DNA of 49,323 bases from Phytobacter massiliensis JC163 (GTDB lineage Bacteria; Pseudomonadota; Gammaproteobacteria; Enterobacterales; Enterobacteriaceae). Positions 7,997 to 16,826 of this stretch are shown in pieces; the stretch's first letter is position 1, and each line of letters begins with the position of its first letter. The notes below the pieces were generated by a model. The model saw only the letters and a program-made list of their open reading frames with translations. It made no database searches and was not told where the DNA came from. Both the position numbers and the translations under genes were made by a program. Location: assembly GCF_000321045.1 (NCBI RefSeq), contig NZ_HE578946.1, forward strand, positions 448,709-498,031, given 5' to 3'.

Positions 7997-8809
7997 ATGA
8001 AAACCACAATTACGCTTATCGCCGCAGTCACCTTAAGCGCCCTGAGCTTCTCCTCCTGGGCGGACAAACTGACCGTCGGCGCCTCCAACGTGCCGCACGC
8101 GGAGATCCTTGAGCAGGCGAAACCGATTCTGGCGAAGGAAGGCATTGAACTTGAGATCAAACCGTTCCAGGACTACATCCTGCCGAACACCGCGCTGGCG
8201 GGCCGCGAGATCGACGCTAACTACTTCCAGCACATTCCGTACCTGAACAGCGTGCTCAAAGATCACGCCGACGACAAGGATTACGATTTCGTCAGCGCGG
8301 GCGCGATTCATATCGAGCCGATCGGCATCTACTCGAAGAAGGTGAAATCGCTGAAAGATCTGCCGCAGGGCGGCAAAATCATTATGCGTGACGCGGTTTC
8401 CGAAGAGGGGCGCATCCTCTCTATTTTCGAGAAAGAGGGCGTAATCAAACTGAAACCAGGCATCGACAAAGTGACCGCGCGCATCAGCGACATCGTGGAG
8501 AACCCGAAAAAGCTGCAGTTCCTGCCGAACGTCGAAGCCTCCCTGCTGCCGCAGATGTATAACAATGATGAAGGCGACGCGGTGGTCATTAACGCCAACT
8601 ACGCCATCGATGCCGGGCTGGACCCGGTGAAAGATCCGATCGCGGTGGAAAGCGGCGAAAATAACCCGTACGCCAATATCATCACCGTGCACCGCGGCGA
8701 CGAGAAGAAAAAAGATATCGTTGCGCTGGTGAACGTGCTGCACTCGAAAGAGATTCAGGACTGGATCCGCACCAAATATAAAGGCGCGGTAATTCCGGTA
8801 AATAACTGA
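7997..8809 (+). CDS. Substrate-binding protein, NlpA/MetQ family, non-lipidated
   Basis: A 270-residue periplasmic protein of the NlpA lipoprotein family that delivers substrate to the preceding ATPase/permease. A cleavable signal peptide covers about 22 residues (cleavage after SSWA). Unlike E. coli MetQ there is no lipobox cysteine, so it should be soluble in the periplasm. Family blocks include NYFQHIPYLNS, GIYSKK and VINANYAIDAGLDP. It is the third gene of the operon. Methionine is the likely ligand from family and context, but other sulfur amino acids are possible. Confidence 0.87.
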   Translation: MKTTITLIAAVTLSALSFSSWADKLTVGASNVPHAEILEQAKPILAKEGIELEIKPFQDYILPNTALAGREIDANYFQHIPYLNSVLKDHADDKDYDFVSAGAIHIEPIGIYSKKVKSLKDLPQGGKIIMRDAVSEEGRILSIFEKEGVIKLKPGIDKVTARISDIVENPKKLQFLPNVEASLLPQMYNNDEGDAVVINANYAIDAGLDPVKDPIAVESGENNPYANIITVHRGDEKKKDIVALVNVLHSKEIQDWIRTKYKGAVIPVNN

Positions 8810-8956
8810 TCCGGGTCTGCGCGGCGGCCAACGCCGCCGCGCTTCTTCTGCTATTTCCCCTCCCTGCGTGACTAATCTCACCGTTTTTAAACAATTACGA
8901 AAATAGTTGATAACAACGTACTACTATTGCCGGGTTCAACTTGCGCTGAGGTAGAA

Positions 8957-10141
8957 ATGAAAGATGTCGTTATCGTTGCTGCGGTCCGCACGCCTATCGG
9001 CTGCTTTCAGGGCGCCTTGTCGCACCACTCCGCCGTCGAGCTGGGCAGCTATGTCGTGCAGGCGCTGCTTGAGCGTAGCGGTGTCCATCCTCAGACCGTT
9101 GATGAAGTAATTTTAGGCCAGGTGCTGACCGCCGGAGCCGGGCAAAACCCCGCCCGCCAGTCGGCAATCAAAGGCGGCCTGCCCACAACGGTATCGGCTA
9201 TTACCATTAATGATGTCTGCGGTTCCGGGCTGAAAGCGCTGCATCTGGCCTCGCAGGCGATTCAGTGCGGTGAAGCTGACGTGGTCATTGCGGGCGGCCA
9301 GGAGAATATGAGCCGCGCCCCACACGTACTGACCGACAGCCGCACCGGCGCACGGCTTGGCAATAGCCAGCTTATCGACAGCCTCGTTCACGACGGGCTG
9401 TGGGATGCCTTCAACGATTACCATATGGGCGTGACGGCGGAAAACCTGGCGCGGGAGTACGGCATCAGCCGCGAACGCCAGGATGACTGGGCGCTGCGCT
9501 CGCAGCAAAAAGCGCGGGCGGCCATTGACGCCGGGCGCTTTCGCGATGAGATCGTGCCGGTTAACGGTCATACAGCCGACGGTCGCCCGTTGGTTATCGA
9601 TACCGATGAGCAGCCCCGCGCCGACGCCAGCGCCGAAGGGCTCGCGCTGCTTTCGCCAGCCTTCGAACTCAGCGGCTCGGTGACCGCAGGCAACGCGTCG
9701 CCCATTAACGACGGCGCGGCTGCCGTCATGATGATGAGCGAAGCAAAGGCGCAGGCGCTTAATCTACCGGTGCTGGCGCGCATCCGCGCCTTCGCAAGCG
9801 TCGGCGTCGACCCGGCGTTAATGGGCATTGCGCCGGTCTACGCGACCCGCCGCTGCCTGGAGCGCGTGGGCTGGCAGCTTGCTGAAGTTGATCTGATTGA
9901 ATCCAACGAGGCGTTCGCCGCTCAGGCGCTGTCGGTGGGTAAAATCCTTGAATGGGATGAAAAGCGGGTCAACGTAAACGGCGGGGCCATTGCCCTTGGC
10001 CATCCTATCGGCGCGTCCGGCTGCCGTATTCTGGTTTCGCTGGTCCATGAAATGAACAAACGTAACGCCCGCAAAGGGCTGGCGACGCTGTGCATCGGCG
10101 GCGGGCAGGGCGTGGCGCTGGCGATTGAGCGCGACGCGTAG
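8957..10141 (+). CDS. yqeF: Acetyl-CoA acetyltransferase YqeF
   Basis: A 394-residue thiolase that condenses or cleaves acetoacetyl-CoA, very close to E. coli YqeF. The nucleophilic cysteine lies in [13 protein letters not shown], the second active-site motif is [14 protein letters not shown], and the C-terminal cysteine is in [14 protein letters not shown]. The frame is open from 8927, but ATG 8957 with GAGGTAG upstream gives the family start [15 protein letters not shown]. Physiological role is unclear; in E. coli it is a minor thiolase next to AtoB. It is monocistronic and faces the same way as kduI. The hairpin just downstream has its T tract on the opposite strand. Confidence 0.93.
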   Translation: MKDVVIVAAVRTPIGCFQGALSHHSAVELGSYVVQALLERSGVHPQTVDEVILGQVLTAGAGQNPARQSAIKGGLPTTVSAITINDVCGSGLKALHLASQAIQCGEADVVIAGGQENMSRAPHVLTDSRTGARLGNSQLIDSLVHDGLWDAFNDYHMGVTAENLAREYGISRERQDDWALRSQQKARAAIDAGRFRDEIVPVNGHTADGRPLVIDTDEQPRADASAEGLALLSPAFELSGSVTAGNASPINDGAAAVMMMSEAKAQALNLPVLARIRAFASVGVDPALMGIAPVYATRRCLERVGWQLAEVDLIESNEAFAAQALSVGKILEWDEKRVNVNGGAIALGHPIGASGCRILVSLVHEMNKRNARKGLATLCIGGGQGVALAIERDA

Positions 10142-10151
10142 CCTGACAGGC

Positions 10152-10177
10152 AAAAAAAAGCCCTCCAAAGGGAGGGC
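10152..10177 (-). terminator. Rho-independent terminator for leftward transcription
   Basis: The stem GCCCTCC/GGAGGGC (10160-10166 and 10171-10177) has eight A residues on its left, which read as a T tract on the minus strand. On the plus strand no T run follows. It would therefore stop transcripts entering from the yqeF-kduI gap rather than yqeF itself. Confidence 0.7.
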
Positions 10178-10185
10178 AAGGCCAG

Positions 10186-10239
10186 TTACAGAAACACTAA
10201 CTCAAACTCTACGCGGCGCACTTTTATCTCCTGCCGCAT
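10186..10239 (-). CDS. Possible small protein gene in the yqeF-kduI gap
   Basis: On the minus strand a frame from ATG 10239 to the TAA at 10186 encodes 17 residues (MRQEIKVRRVEFELVFL). Within it a GTG at 10221 has an ideal site (AGGAG, six bases upstream) and would give 11 residues. A TTG at 10263 would give 25. The frame ends nine bases before a leftward terminator, and a KdgR-type box lies just upstream at 10281-10299. E. coli has an annotated small gene, yqeL, that I recall near here, but I cannot verify identity. It could also be an untranslated RNA or chance. Confidence 0.35.
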   Translation of the reverse strand: MRQEIKVRRVEFELVFL

Positions 10240-10280
10240 GCAGGCGTGCGCACTGAGGTTCAAAAATCCGGTGTTAATTT

Positions 10281-10299
10281 ATCAAAACGTTGTTTCATG
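10281..10299. promoter_or_regulatory. KdgR-type box 1
   Basis: ATCAAAACGTTGTTTCATG fits the palindromic KdgR consensus (roughly AATRAAAYRNTRTTTYATT). It lies 394 bases before the kduI start and directly upstream of the possible leftward small gene. KdgR represses pectin and hexuronate catabolic genes until 2-keto-3-deoxygluconate appears. Confidence 0.6.
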
Positions 10300-10557
10300 T
10301 TGTGTGATGCTCAACGCACTTTCCTCATAAAAGCCAGGGGTAACGGCGGTTTGCTCAAAAAATACGCCGCGCAAAAATTCATCTTTGTTTTCATACACAA
10401 AAAGCGATAGCGGAACGTCAAAAGTCAAAGACGTCGCTAACGTGCTGTTTGCTATGATGAATTCTGCATTTTCACTCCCGCCTGAATCGCCCATGTCTAT
10501 GGGCGCGCAACCCCAATCGTGATCCCATCGGCAAATTTAGAAATATATTACAGAAAA

Positions 10558-10577
10558 AATGAAACGTTGTTTTATAT
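10558..10577. promoter_or_regulatory. KdgR-type box 2 (kduI promoter)
   Basis: AATGAAACGTTGTTTTATAT matches the KdgR consensus almost perfectly and is centred about 125 bases upstream of the kduI start codon. It probably is the operator of the kduID operon. Confidence 0.75.
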
Positions 10578-10692
10578 GGCATTGAAAAGCCCCTGGCGGA
10601 GGGATAAGATGTGCCCATACTGCAAAACGGAACACGCGTTATCCGCTCCGTTGCGTGACATTCAGGTAAAAAATTTGACGTTGGAGGTAATC

Positions 10693-11529
10693 GTGGAAGT
10701 AAGACAAAGCATCCACAGCGCGCATGCGAAAACGCTGGACACCCAGGGCCTGCGCAATGAATTTCTCGTTGAGAAAGTGTTTGTTGATGATGAATACACC
10801 ATGGTCTACAGCCACATTGACCGTATCATCGTTGGCGGCATTAAGCCGGTCGCGAAAACGGTCTCCGTAGGCGGTGAAGTCGGCAAGCAGCTTGGCGTAA
10901 GCTACTTCCTTGAACGCCGTGAACTGGGCGTGATTAACATCGGCGGCCCGGGCACCATCACCGTAGACGGTCAGTGCTATGAAATCGGCCACCGCGACGC
11001 GCTGTACGTCGGCAAAGGGGCGAAAGAGGTTGTTTTCGCAAGCGTTGATAGCGCAAAACCGGCGAAGTTCTATTACAACTGCGCCCCTGCGCACACCACC
11101 TATCCGACCAAAAAAGTGACCCCTGCGGACGTCGCGCCGGTGACCCTGGGCGACAACCTCACCAGCAACCGTCGCACCATCAATAAATACTTCGTGCCTG
11201 ACGTACTGGAAACCTGCCAGCTCAGCATGGGGCTGACCGAACTGGCGCCGGGCAACCTGTGGAACACCATGCCGTGCCACACCCATGAGCGCCGCATGGA
11301 AGTCTACTTCTATTTCAATATGGAAGAAGACACCTGCGTATTCCATATGATGGGGCAGCCGCAAGAGACGCGCCACATCGTGATGCACAACGAACAGGCG
11401 GTAATTTCACCCAGCTGGTCTATTCACTCAGGCGTTGGCACAAAAGCATACACCTTCATCTGGGGCATGGTGGGCGAAAACCAGGTCTTTGATGACATGG
11501 ACCACGTAGCGGTTAAAGATCTGCGCTAA
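10693..11529 (+). CDS. kduI: 5-dehydro-4-deoxy-D-glucuronate isomerase KduI
   Basis: A 278-residue cupin enzyme. It isomerises 5-keto-4-deoxyuronate to 3-deoxy-D-glycero-2,5-hexodiulosonate in breakdown of oligogalacturonides and hexuronates. Zinc ligands are visible in [16 protein letters not shown] (two His and Glu), with a further His near [11 protein letters not shown]. The frame is open from 10519, but GTG 10693, preceded by GGAGG seven bases upstream, yields [15 protein letters not shown], matching the E. coli start MDVRQ. kduD follows after 61 bases with a hairpin between, and KdgR boxes lie upstream. Confidence 0.95.
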   Translation: MEVRQSIHSAHAKTLDTQGLRNEFLVEKVFVDDEYTMVYSHIDRIIVGGIKPVAKTVSVGGEVGKQLGVSYFLERRELGVINIGGPGTITVDGQCYEIGHRDALYVGKGAKEVVFASVDSAKPAKFYYNCAPAHTTYPTKKVTPADVAPVTLGDNLTSNRRTINKYFVPDVLETCQLSMGLTELAPGNLWNTMPCHTHERRMEVYFYFNMEEDTCVFHMMGQPQETRHIVMHNEQAVISPSWSIHSGVGTKAYTFIWGMVGENQVFDDMDHVAVKDLR

Positions 11530-11550
11530 GCGCCGGGCATAACAAAAATA

Positions 11551-11569
11551 CGCCTGCGTGCCGCAGGCG
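11551..11569 (+). other. Intercistronic hairpin between kduI and kduD
   Basis: CGCCTGCG and CGCAGGCG form an 8-bp stem with a 3-base loop between the two genes. No T tract follows, so it is more likely an RNA-stability element than a full terminator. Confidence 0.5.
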
Positions 11570-11590
11570 CTGAAAGATTAAGGAACCAAC

Positions 11591-12352
11591 ATGATTCTGG
11601 ATGCATTCTCTCTTCAAGGTAAAGTTGCGGTGGTTTCCGGTTGCGATACCGGCCTCGGCCAGGGTATGGCGCTGGGCCTGGCGGAAGCGGGCTGTGACAT
11701 TGTCGGTATCAATATCGTTGAGCCGACCGAAACCATCGAGCGCGTAACCGCGCTGGGTCGCCGCTTCCTGAGCCTGACCGCTGACCTGCGTAAAATCGAC
11801 GCCATCCCGGAATTGCTGGAGCGCGCGGTCTCTGAATTCGGTCATATCGACATTCTGGTCAACAACGCCGGTCTGATTCGTCGTGAAGACGCCATCAACT
11901 TCAGCGAGCAGGACTGGGACGATGTGATGAACCTGAACATCAAGAGCGTGTTCTTTATGTCTCAGGCGGCGGCGAAGCATTTCATCGCTCAGGGCAACGG
12001 CGGCAAAATCATCAACATCGCCTCTATGCTCTCCTTCCAGGGCGGCATCCGCGTTCCGTCTTACACCGCCTCCAAAAGCGGCGTAATGGGCGTTACCCGT
12101 CTGCTGGCGAACGAGTGGGCGAAGCACAACATCAACGTTAACGCTATCGCGCCGGGCTACATGGCCACCAACAACACCCAGCAGCTGCGCGCTGACGAAC
12201 AGCGTAGCGCTGAGATCCTCGACCGTATCCCGGCGGGCCGCTGGGGTCTGCCGAGCGACCTGATGGGCCCGATCGTCTTCCTGGCCTCCAGCGCGTCTGA
12301 TTACATCAACGGCTACACCATCGCCGTTGACGGCGGCTGGCTGGCGCGTTAA
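11591..12352 (+). CDS. kduD: 2-dehydro-3-deoxy-D-gluconate 5-dehydrogenase KduD
   Basis: A 253-residue short-chain dehydrogenase that reduces the KduI product to 2-keto-3-deoxygluconate with NADH. The nucleotide motif is GCDTGLGQG (residues 17-25), NNAG lies at 91-94, and the catalytic triad is S145, Y158 and K162 (SYTASKSG). The C-terminus GYTIAVDGGWLAR is typical. The start ATG is preceded by AAGGAACC. It is the second gene of the kduID operon. In E. coli K-12 araE lies immediately downstream; here ygeA follows directly. Confidence 0.95.
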   Translation: MILDAFSLQGKVAVVSGCDTGLGQGMALGLAEAGCDIVGINIVEPTETIERVTALGRRFLSLTADLRKIDAIPELLERAVSEFGHIDILVNNAGLIRREDAINFSEQDWDDVMNLNIKSVFFMSQAAAKHFIAQGNGGKIINIASMLSFQGGIRVPSYTASKSGVMGVTRLLANEWAKHNINVNAIAPGYMATNNTQQLRADEQRSAEILDRIPAGRWGLPSDLMGPIVFLASSASDYINGYTIAVDGGWLAR

Positions 12353-12386
12353 TTCGCGCGGGATTTGCCCGGTTAATCTAACGCTA

Positions 12387-12411
12387 AACCTGCCTTCGGG
12401 CAGGTTTTTTT
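12387..12411 (+). terminator. Rho-independent terminator after kduD
   Basis: AACCTGCC and GGCAGGTT form an 8-bp stem around a TTCG tetraloop, followed by a run of T. It ends the kduID transcript. Confidence 0.9.
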
Positions 12412-12481
12412 ATGCCCCCTCCCCGGTTGAATCTTCGCTGCGACTTTGTTTGACTGTGGAGACATTCACAAGGAGACGGCG

Positions 12482-13174
12482 ATGAAGACGATAGGGCTAC
12501 TGGGCGGGATGAGCTGGGAATCGACGATTCCCTATTACCGGCTGATTAATGAAGGCGTAAAGGAAAAACTTGGCGGCCTGCACTCCGCGAGCCTGCTGCT
12601 GCACAGCGTCGATTTTCACGAAATTGAGGTTTGCCAGCGCAGCGGCGAGTGGGAAAGAGCCGGAGATATTCTGGCTCAGGCGGCGGCAGGGCTTGAGCAG
12701 GCGGGGGCGCAGGGCATTGTGCTGTGCACTAACACCATGCACAAGGTCGCCGGGCAAATAGAAGCGCGCTGTCAGGTGCCGTTTTTGCACATCGCCGATG
12801 CCACCGGGCGGGCTATTGTTGACCAGCGGCTGCAAAAAGTAGCGCTGCTGGGGACCCGCTACACCATGGAGCAGGATTTCTACCGTGGGCGGCTTGGCGA
12901 GCAGTTCGCTATCGAGACCCTCATTCCGCAAGAGTCGGACCGCGAGCGCGTCAACCAGATTATCTTTGATGAACTGTGCCTCGGCACCTTTAGCGAGGAA
13001 TCACGGGACTATTACATCGCGCTTATCGCCCGGCTGGCAGAGCAGGGGGCGCAGGGCGTCATCTTTGGCTGTACCGAAATCGGCCTGCTGGTCTCCCAGG
13101 CGCAATCCCCCATCCCGGTCTTCGACACCGCCGCGCTGCATGCCGCCGACGCGGTCGCTTTTATGCTCTCTTAA
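12482..13174 (+). CDS. ygeA: Broad-specificity amino acid racemase YgeA
   Basis: A 230-residue Asp/Glu racemase superfamily protein closely matching E. coli YgeA, a PLP-independent racemase acting on several amino acids including homoserine. Two cysteines form the catalytic pair: one in VLCTNTMHK and one in [18 protein letters not shown] at the start is characteristic. The frame is open from 12446, but ATG 12482 with AAGGAGA upstream gives the family start [14 protein letters not shown]. Its stop overlaps the stop of the convergent lysR by three bases. Confidence 0.93.
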   Translation: MKTIGLLGGMSWESTIPYYRLINEGVKEKLGGLHSASLLLHSVDFHEIEVCQRSGEWERAGDILAQAAAGLEQAGAQGIVLCTNTMHKVAGQIEARCQVPFLHIADATGRAIVDQRLQKVALLGTRYTMEQDFYRGRLGEQFAIETLIPQESDRERVNQIIFDELCLGTFSEESRDYYIALIARLAEQGAQGVIFGCTEIGLLVSQAQSPIPVFDTAALHAADAVAFMLS

Positions 13175-14097
13175 GTCGCGTTCAGCACCGCCTCTAACGG
13201 GGCGGTGATAAGCGGTATCGCGCTTTGCAGATGCTGGCTAAAGGCCTCCACCAGCGCCGACGAGGGGCGATGGAGGGGGCGGATCAGGCTGACGGTAAAC
13301 GGCACGTCAACGCTAAAACGGCGCACCACCACGCCGCTGGCGGCGTAATCCAGCGCGGTCAGCGGGTTAACTACCGAGATGCCAACCCCGGCGCGCACCA
13401 TCGCGCAAACCGACGCGGCGCTGTGCGTCTCCAGCACCATCCGCCGCTTTACCTGATGTTCAGCGAACAGCGCATCCAACAGCTGCCGGTAGCTGTCGGT
13501 GCGCGACAGGCTGATATAGTTTTCGCCGTGAAAATCGGCGGGGGTGAGCTGCGCTTTGTGGGCCAGCGGGTGGTGCTGCGGCAGTACACAGACCTCATTT
13601 AAGGTTAGCAGCGGCGTGCGCTCCGTTCCCGCCGGGGTGTTCAGCGTCTCGGTTAGCCCCAGGTCGTGACGCTGGGCAGAGAGCCACTCCTCCAGCAGCG
13701 GCGACTCCTGCGGCACAATATTGAGGCTGACCTCCGGGTAACGAGCCAGAAAAGGTTGCAACAGCAGCGGCAGAAATGACTGGGAAAACACCGGCAGGCA
13801 GACGACGGAAAGCTCCCCCTGGCGAAACTCGCGCAGGCTCTCGGCGGCGCTGACAATGCGATCCAGCCCGTACCATGAACGCTGCACCTCTTCAAACAGC
13901 CGCAGCCCCTGTACCGTGGGGTGAAGCCGCCCGCGCGCGCGTTCGAACAGCTTGAGGCCGAGCACCTTTTCGAAACGTGCCAGCTCGCGGCTGACGGTGG
14001 GCTGGGAGGTGTGCAGCAGCCCGGCGGCTTCGGTCAGGTTACCGGTGGTCATCACGGCGTGAAAAATCTCTATCTGGCGTAGATTGACGGCGGGCAT
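13171..14097 (-). CDS. lysR: Transcriptional activator of lysA, LysR
   Basis: A 308-residue LysR-type regulator, the family founder, activating lysA when diaminopimelate is high and lysine low. The N-terminal helix-turn-helix is in [23 protein letters not shown], here cited only as residues about 18-40, and the C-terminal two-lobed sensor domain begins near residue 90 ([17 protein letters not shown]). ATG 14097 with AGGAAG upstream is preferred over the ATG nine codons earlier, matching the E. coli start MAAVNLRHIEIFHA. It is divergent from lysA, as in E. coli. Confidence 0.94.
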   Translation of the reverse strand: MPAVNLRQIEIFHAVMTTGNLTEAAGLLHTSQPTVSRELARFEKVLGLKLFERARGRLHPTVQGLRLFEEVQRSWYGLDRIVSAAESLREFRQGELSVVCLPVFSQSFLPLLLQPFLARYPEVSLNIVPQESPLLEEWLSAQRHDLGLTETLNTPAGTERTPLLTLNEVCVLPQHHPLAHKAQLTPADFHGENYISLSRTDSYRQLLDALFAEHQVKRRMVLETHSAASVCAMVRAGVGISVVNPLTALDYAASGVVVRRFSVDVPFTVSLIRPLHRPSSALVEAFSQHLQSAIPLITAPLEAVLNAT

Positions 14098-14213
14098 AGC
14101 GGCTTCCTGATAACCTGAATCCATATCATTTTTGCATAGACTCGTGATAAAACGATATTTTTTATTGCGCTTCGCCTGTGGCGTAATAAAGAAAAAGAGC
14201 CACGGAGACCGCT
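14098..14213. promoter_or_regulatory. lysR-lysA divergent promoter region
   Basis: This 116-base AT-rich gap separates lysR and lysA. By analogy with E. coli it contains the LysR binding site that activates lysA and represses lysR. No single motif could be fixed by eye. Confidence 0.6.
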
Positions 14214-15476
14214 ATGCCACGCCCATTGACGCACACAGACACCGACCTGAACGCTGCCAACCTGCTGCGCCTGCCTGCCGAATTCGGCTGCCCGGTGTGG
14301 GTTTACGACGCGCAGATTATCCGCCAGCAAATTCGCCGCCTGACGCAGTTCGACGTGATCCGTTTCGCGCAAAAGGCCTGCTCGAATGTTCATATTCTGC
14401 GCCTGATGCGCGAGCAGGGGGTTAAGGTGGATTCGGTATCGCTGGGCGAGATCGAGCGGGCGCTGGCGGCGGGCTACGATCCCCAGACTCATCCCCATGA
14501 TATTGTCTTTACCGCCGATGTGATTGACGACGCCACGCTGGCCCGGGTCAGCGAACTGCGTATTCCGGTAAATGCCGGGTCGGTGGACATGCTCGAACAG
14601 TTAGGCGCTGTATCGCCGGGTCATCCGGTATGGCTACGCGTCAACCCCGGTTTTGGTCATGGTCACAGTCAGAAAACCAACACCGGCGGTGAAAACAGCA
14701 AGCACGGCATCTGGTACAGCGACCTGCCGGACGCGCTGGCGGTGATTCAGCGTTATCAGCTGCAACTGGTGGGTATTCATATGCATATTGGTTCCGGGGT
14801 GGATTATGGCCATCTGGAGCAGGTGTGCGGCGCGATGGTCAGCCAGGTCATGGAGTTTGGTCAGGATTTACAGGCTATTTCAGCGGGCGGCGGCCTGTCG
14901 ATTCCCTATCATGAAGGGGAAGAGGCGGTAGATACCGACCACTATTACAGCCTGTGGAACGCGGCGCGCCAGCAGATTGCGCAGCATCTCGGCCATCCGG
15001 TGCAGCTGGAGATTGAGCCGGGGCGCTTCCTGGTGGCGGAAGCGGGCGTGCTGGTCACGCAGGTTCGCAGCGTTAAACAGATGGGCAGCCGCCATTTCGT
15101 ACTGGTGGATGCCGGGTTCAACGATCTGATGCGCCCGGCCATGTACGGCAGCTACCATCATATTACGGCGCTTGCCGCCGATGGCCGTGATTTAACCGCC
15201 GCGCCGCTTATCGAGACGGTGGTTGCCGGGCCGCTGTGTGAATCAGGAGATGTCTTTACCCAGCAGGAGGGCGGCAAGGTGGAAACCCGCGCGCTGGCAG
15301 CGGTTGCGCCGGGGGATTACCTCGTGTTGCATGACATCGGCGCGTACGGCGCGTCGATGTCTTCCAATTACAATAGCCGTCCGCTGCTGCCGGAAGTGCT
15401 GTTTGATAACGGCGCGGCGCGGCTGATTCGCCGTCGTCAGACCATCGAAGAGCTGCTGGCGCTGGAGCTGGTATAA
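14214..15476 (+). CDS. lysA: Diaminopimelate decarboxylase LysA
   Basis: A 420-residue PLP enzyme catalysing the last step of lysine synthesis, meso-diaminopimelate to lysine and CO2. The PLP lysine is K54 in RFAQKACSN, the E. coli-type variant of the usual YALKAN motif. The phosphate-binding glycines (SAGGGLSIPY), EPGRFLVAEAG, and the second-subunit cysteine motif GPLCESGDVF are present. ATG 14214 follows GGAGA. It is transcribed divergently from its activator lysR. E. coli LysA has the same length. Confidence 0.96.
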   Translation: MPRPLTHTDTDLNAANLLRLPAEFGCPVWVYDAQIIRQQIRRLTQFDVIRFAQKACSNVHILRLMREQGVKVDSVSLGEIERALAAGYDPQTHPHDIVFTADVIDDATLARVSELRIPVNAGSVDMLEQLGAVSPGHPVWLRVNPGFGHGHSQKTNTGGENSKHGIWYSDLPDALAVIQRYQLQLVGIHMHIGSGVDYGHLEQVCGAMVSQVMEFGQDLQAISAGGGLSIPYHEGEEAVDTDHYYSLWNAARQQIAQHLGHPVQLEIEPGRFLVAEAGVLVTQVRSVKQMGSRHFVLVDAGFNDLMRPAMYGSYHHITALAADGRDLTAAPLIETVVAGPLCESGDVFTQQEGGKVETRALAAVAPGDYLVLHDIGAYGASMSSNYNSRPLLPEVLFDNGAARLIRRRQTIEELLALELV

Positions 15477-15501
15477 GGCTCCTCTGCGGCGTGGTTCTGA
15501 T

Positions 15502-15538
15502 CCCCTCGCCCCTTTGGGGAGAGGGTCAGGGTGAGGGG
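15502..15538. repeat. 37-bp GC-rich hairpin repeat, copy 1
   Basis: The unit runs CCCCTCGCCCCTTTGGGG then AGAGGGTCAGGGTGAGGGG. It can fold into a stem (CCCC/GGGG around TTT). A copy differing at only two bases occurs at the right edge of the window. It lies between the convergent lysA and LacI-type genes. Confidence 0.75.
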
Positions 15539-15548
15539 AACATGCGGC

Positions 15549-16577
15549 TCAGGAGGTTTGTTCCGTTCCAGGAAAAAACGGCCCCGGCGCAACCGACTCG
15601 CGCAGCACCAGGGTGCCGGTAAAGGGCGGGATCGCCGCGATCGTCTCTTTATTTGCCAGCCGGATGGCCTGATCGATGGCGGTGGTGATCATGGTGTCGA
15701 TCGGCAGGTAAACCGTCGATAACCCCGGCTCCAGCCAGCGGGCGCTGGGGGCATCGTCAAAACCAAACAGGGAGATATCCTGTGGAATGCGCAGTCCCGC
15801 CTGGTACAACGCTTTTGATGCCCCGAGCGCCATATCATCGTTACAGGCAAAGAGCGCGCTGACCGAAACCCCCTCCTGCAAAAATTCCCGGCACAGTTCA
15901 TAACCCCGCGTCATGGTGGAATCACCATACTTCACTTTTGCCGGATCCCAGGGAATGCCGTGTTTTTCCAGCGCCTTACGATACCCTATCAGCCGGGCTT
16001 TACCGGTCGGGGTGTGGATGGGCACGGTGATGCAGGCAATATCGTGGTGCCCCTGGGTTATCAGATACTCCACCGCCTGGAACGCGGCATCCTGCTGTTC
16101 AAAGAAAACGCATTTATCGTGCGCCTGGTGCAACTCGCGGTTTATCACGATAAGCGGCACCGGCGTTTCATCGATCAGGCGAATAATGGCCTTTTCACTC
16201 ATAAAGCGGGTATAGAGAATAATGGCGTCGCAGCGACGATCCGCCAGCATCTGTACCGCCAGCTCTTCCCGGTCCGGCGCGTCATGGCCGTCGGTTACGA
16301 TCAGCTGTTTGCCATAGGCTTCGGTCTGCCGGGAAGCCTGCTGCAACAGGCGGCCAAAATAGAATCCGGCGAAAGTAGACACCACCAGGCCAATGCTGTT
16401 GCTGGTACGGTTCGCCAATGACTGGGCGAGAAAATTGGGACGGTAACCCAGCTCTTCCATCGCCGCAAAGACGCGTTTGCGGGTGCTCTCTTTTACCTGA
16501 CCCGTGCCGTTCAGTACCCGTGACACCGTGGCTTTCGACACCCCAGCGCGCAGTGAAACGTCCAGCATTGTCGCCAT
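15549..16577 (-). CDS. LacI-family regulator of the beta-glucoside PTS locus
   Basis: A 342-residue LacI/GalR-type repressor. The helix-turn-helix occupies about residues 4-24 (VSLRAGVSKATVSRVLNG), followed by a hinge region and a periplasmic-binding-type sugar domain (FACNDDMALGA, LFGFDDAPSA). It is most like AscG of E. coli, the regulator of arbutin, salicin and cellobiose genes. It is divergent from a Lac/Chb-family IIC gene and probably controls it. A palindrome with a central CG at about 16640-16657 (AACCC/GGGTT arms) is a candidate operator. ATG 16577 has AGGAA upstream. Confidence 0.85.
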   Translation of the reverse strand: MATMLDVSLRAGVSKATVSRVLNGTGQVKESTRKRVFAAMEELGYRPNFLAQSLANRTSNSIGLVVSTFAGFYFGRLLQQASRQTEAYGKQLIVTDGHDAPDREELAVQMLADRRCDAIILYTRFMSEKAIIRLIDETPVPLIVINRELHQAHDKCVFFEQQDAAFQAVEYLITQGHHDIACITVPIHTPTGKARLIGYRKALEKHGIPWDPAKVKYGDSTMTRGYELCREFLQEGVSVSALFACNDDMALGASKALYQAGLRIPQDISLFGFDDAPSARWLEPGLSTVYLPIDTMITTAIDQAIRLANKETIAAIPPFTGTLVLRESVAPGPFFPGTEQTS

Positions 16578-16660
16578 GATGCGTTCCTGTCTCTGATGAA
16601 GTTCGCCATATTACCACACTCAACGGGTGGGCAAGGTGGCAAACCCCCGCGGGTTGTAAG

Positions 16661-16674
16661 GTGGTATGCCAAAT
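16661..16674. promoter_or_regulatory. UxuR-like operator site 1
   Basis: GTGGTATGCCAAAT contains the core GGTATGCCAA, one base from the UxuR/ExuR consensus TTGGTATACCAA. It is the left member of three similar sites upstream of the IIC gene. Confidence 0.45.
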
Positions 16675-16691
16675 AGGCCAGTAAAAATAAA

Positions 16692-16705
16692 TTTGGAATG
16701 CCAGA
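16692..16705. promoter_or_regulatory. UxuR-like operator site 2
   Basis: TTTGGAATGCCAGA is the weakest of the three sites resembling TTGGTATACCAA. It lies 31 bases from site 1 (three helical turns). Confidence 0.4.
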
Positions 16706-16713
16706 TGGCGTGT

Positions 16714-16729
16714 TGAGAGGTGAGTCACA
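16714..16729. promoter_or_regulatory. Candidate CRP site
   Basis: TGAGA and TCACA separated by six bases match the CRP consensus TGTGA-N6-TCACA at nine of ten positions. It fits catabolite control of a sugar PTS operon. Confidence 0.45.
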
Positions 16730-16754
16730 GAAGAAATTTGCCGGGGTGGCTATT

Positions 16755-16768
16755 TTTGGTATGCCAAA
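16755..16768. promoter_or_regulatory. UxuR-like operator site 3
   Basis: TTTGGTATGCCAAA is a near-perfect palindrome (12 of 14 positions symmetric) and differs from the UxuR/ExuR core TTGGTATACCAA at one base. It is the strongest of the three sites and lies 59 bases before the IIC start codon. Confidence 0.55.
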
Positions 16769-16826
16769 AGGTAGTGAGCTGTATACCTGCAATCATAATA
16801 AAGCCCCTTTACCGAGGTACCCACCC

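Noticed and set aside
10282-10494. 70-codon minus-strand frame between yqeF and kduI
   Set aside because: No ribosome binding site, no recognised family, and its stop lies inside a KdgR-type box. It cannot be excluded but is not supported.
15502-15538. CRISPR repeat
   Set aside because: Only two copies 34 kb apart without spacers; these are dispersed intergenic hairpin repeats.
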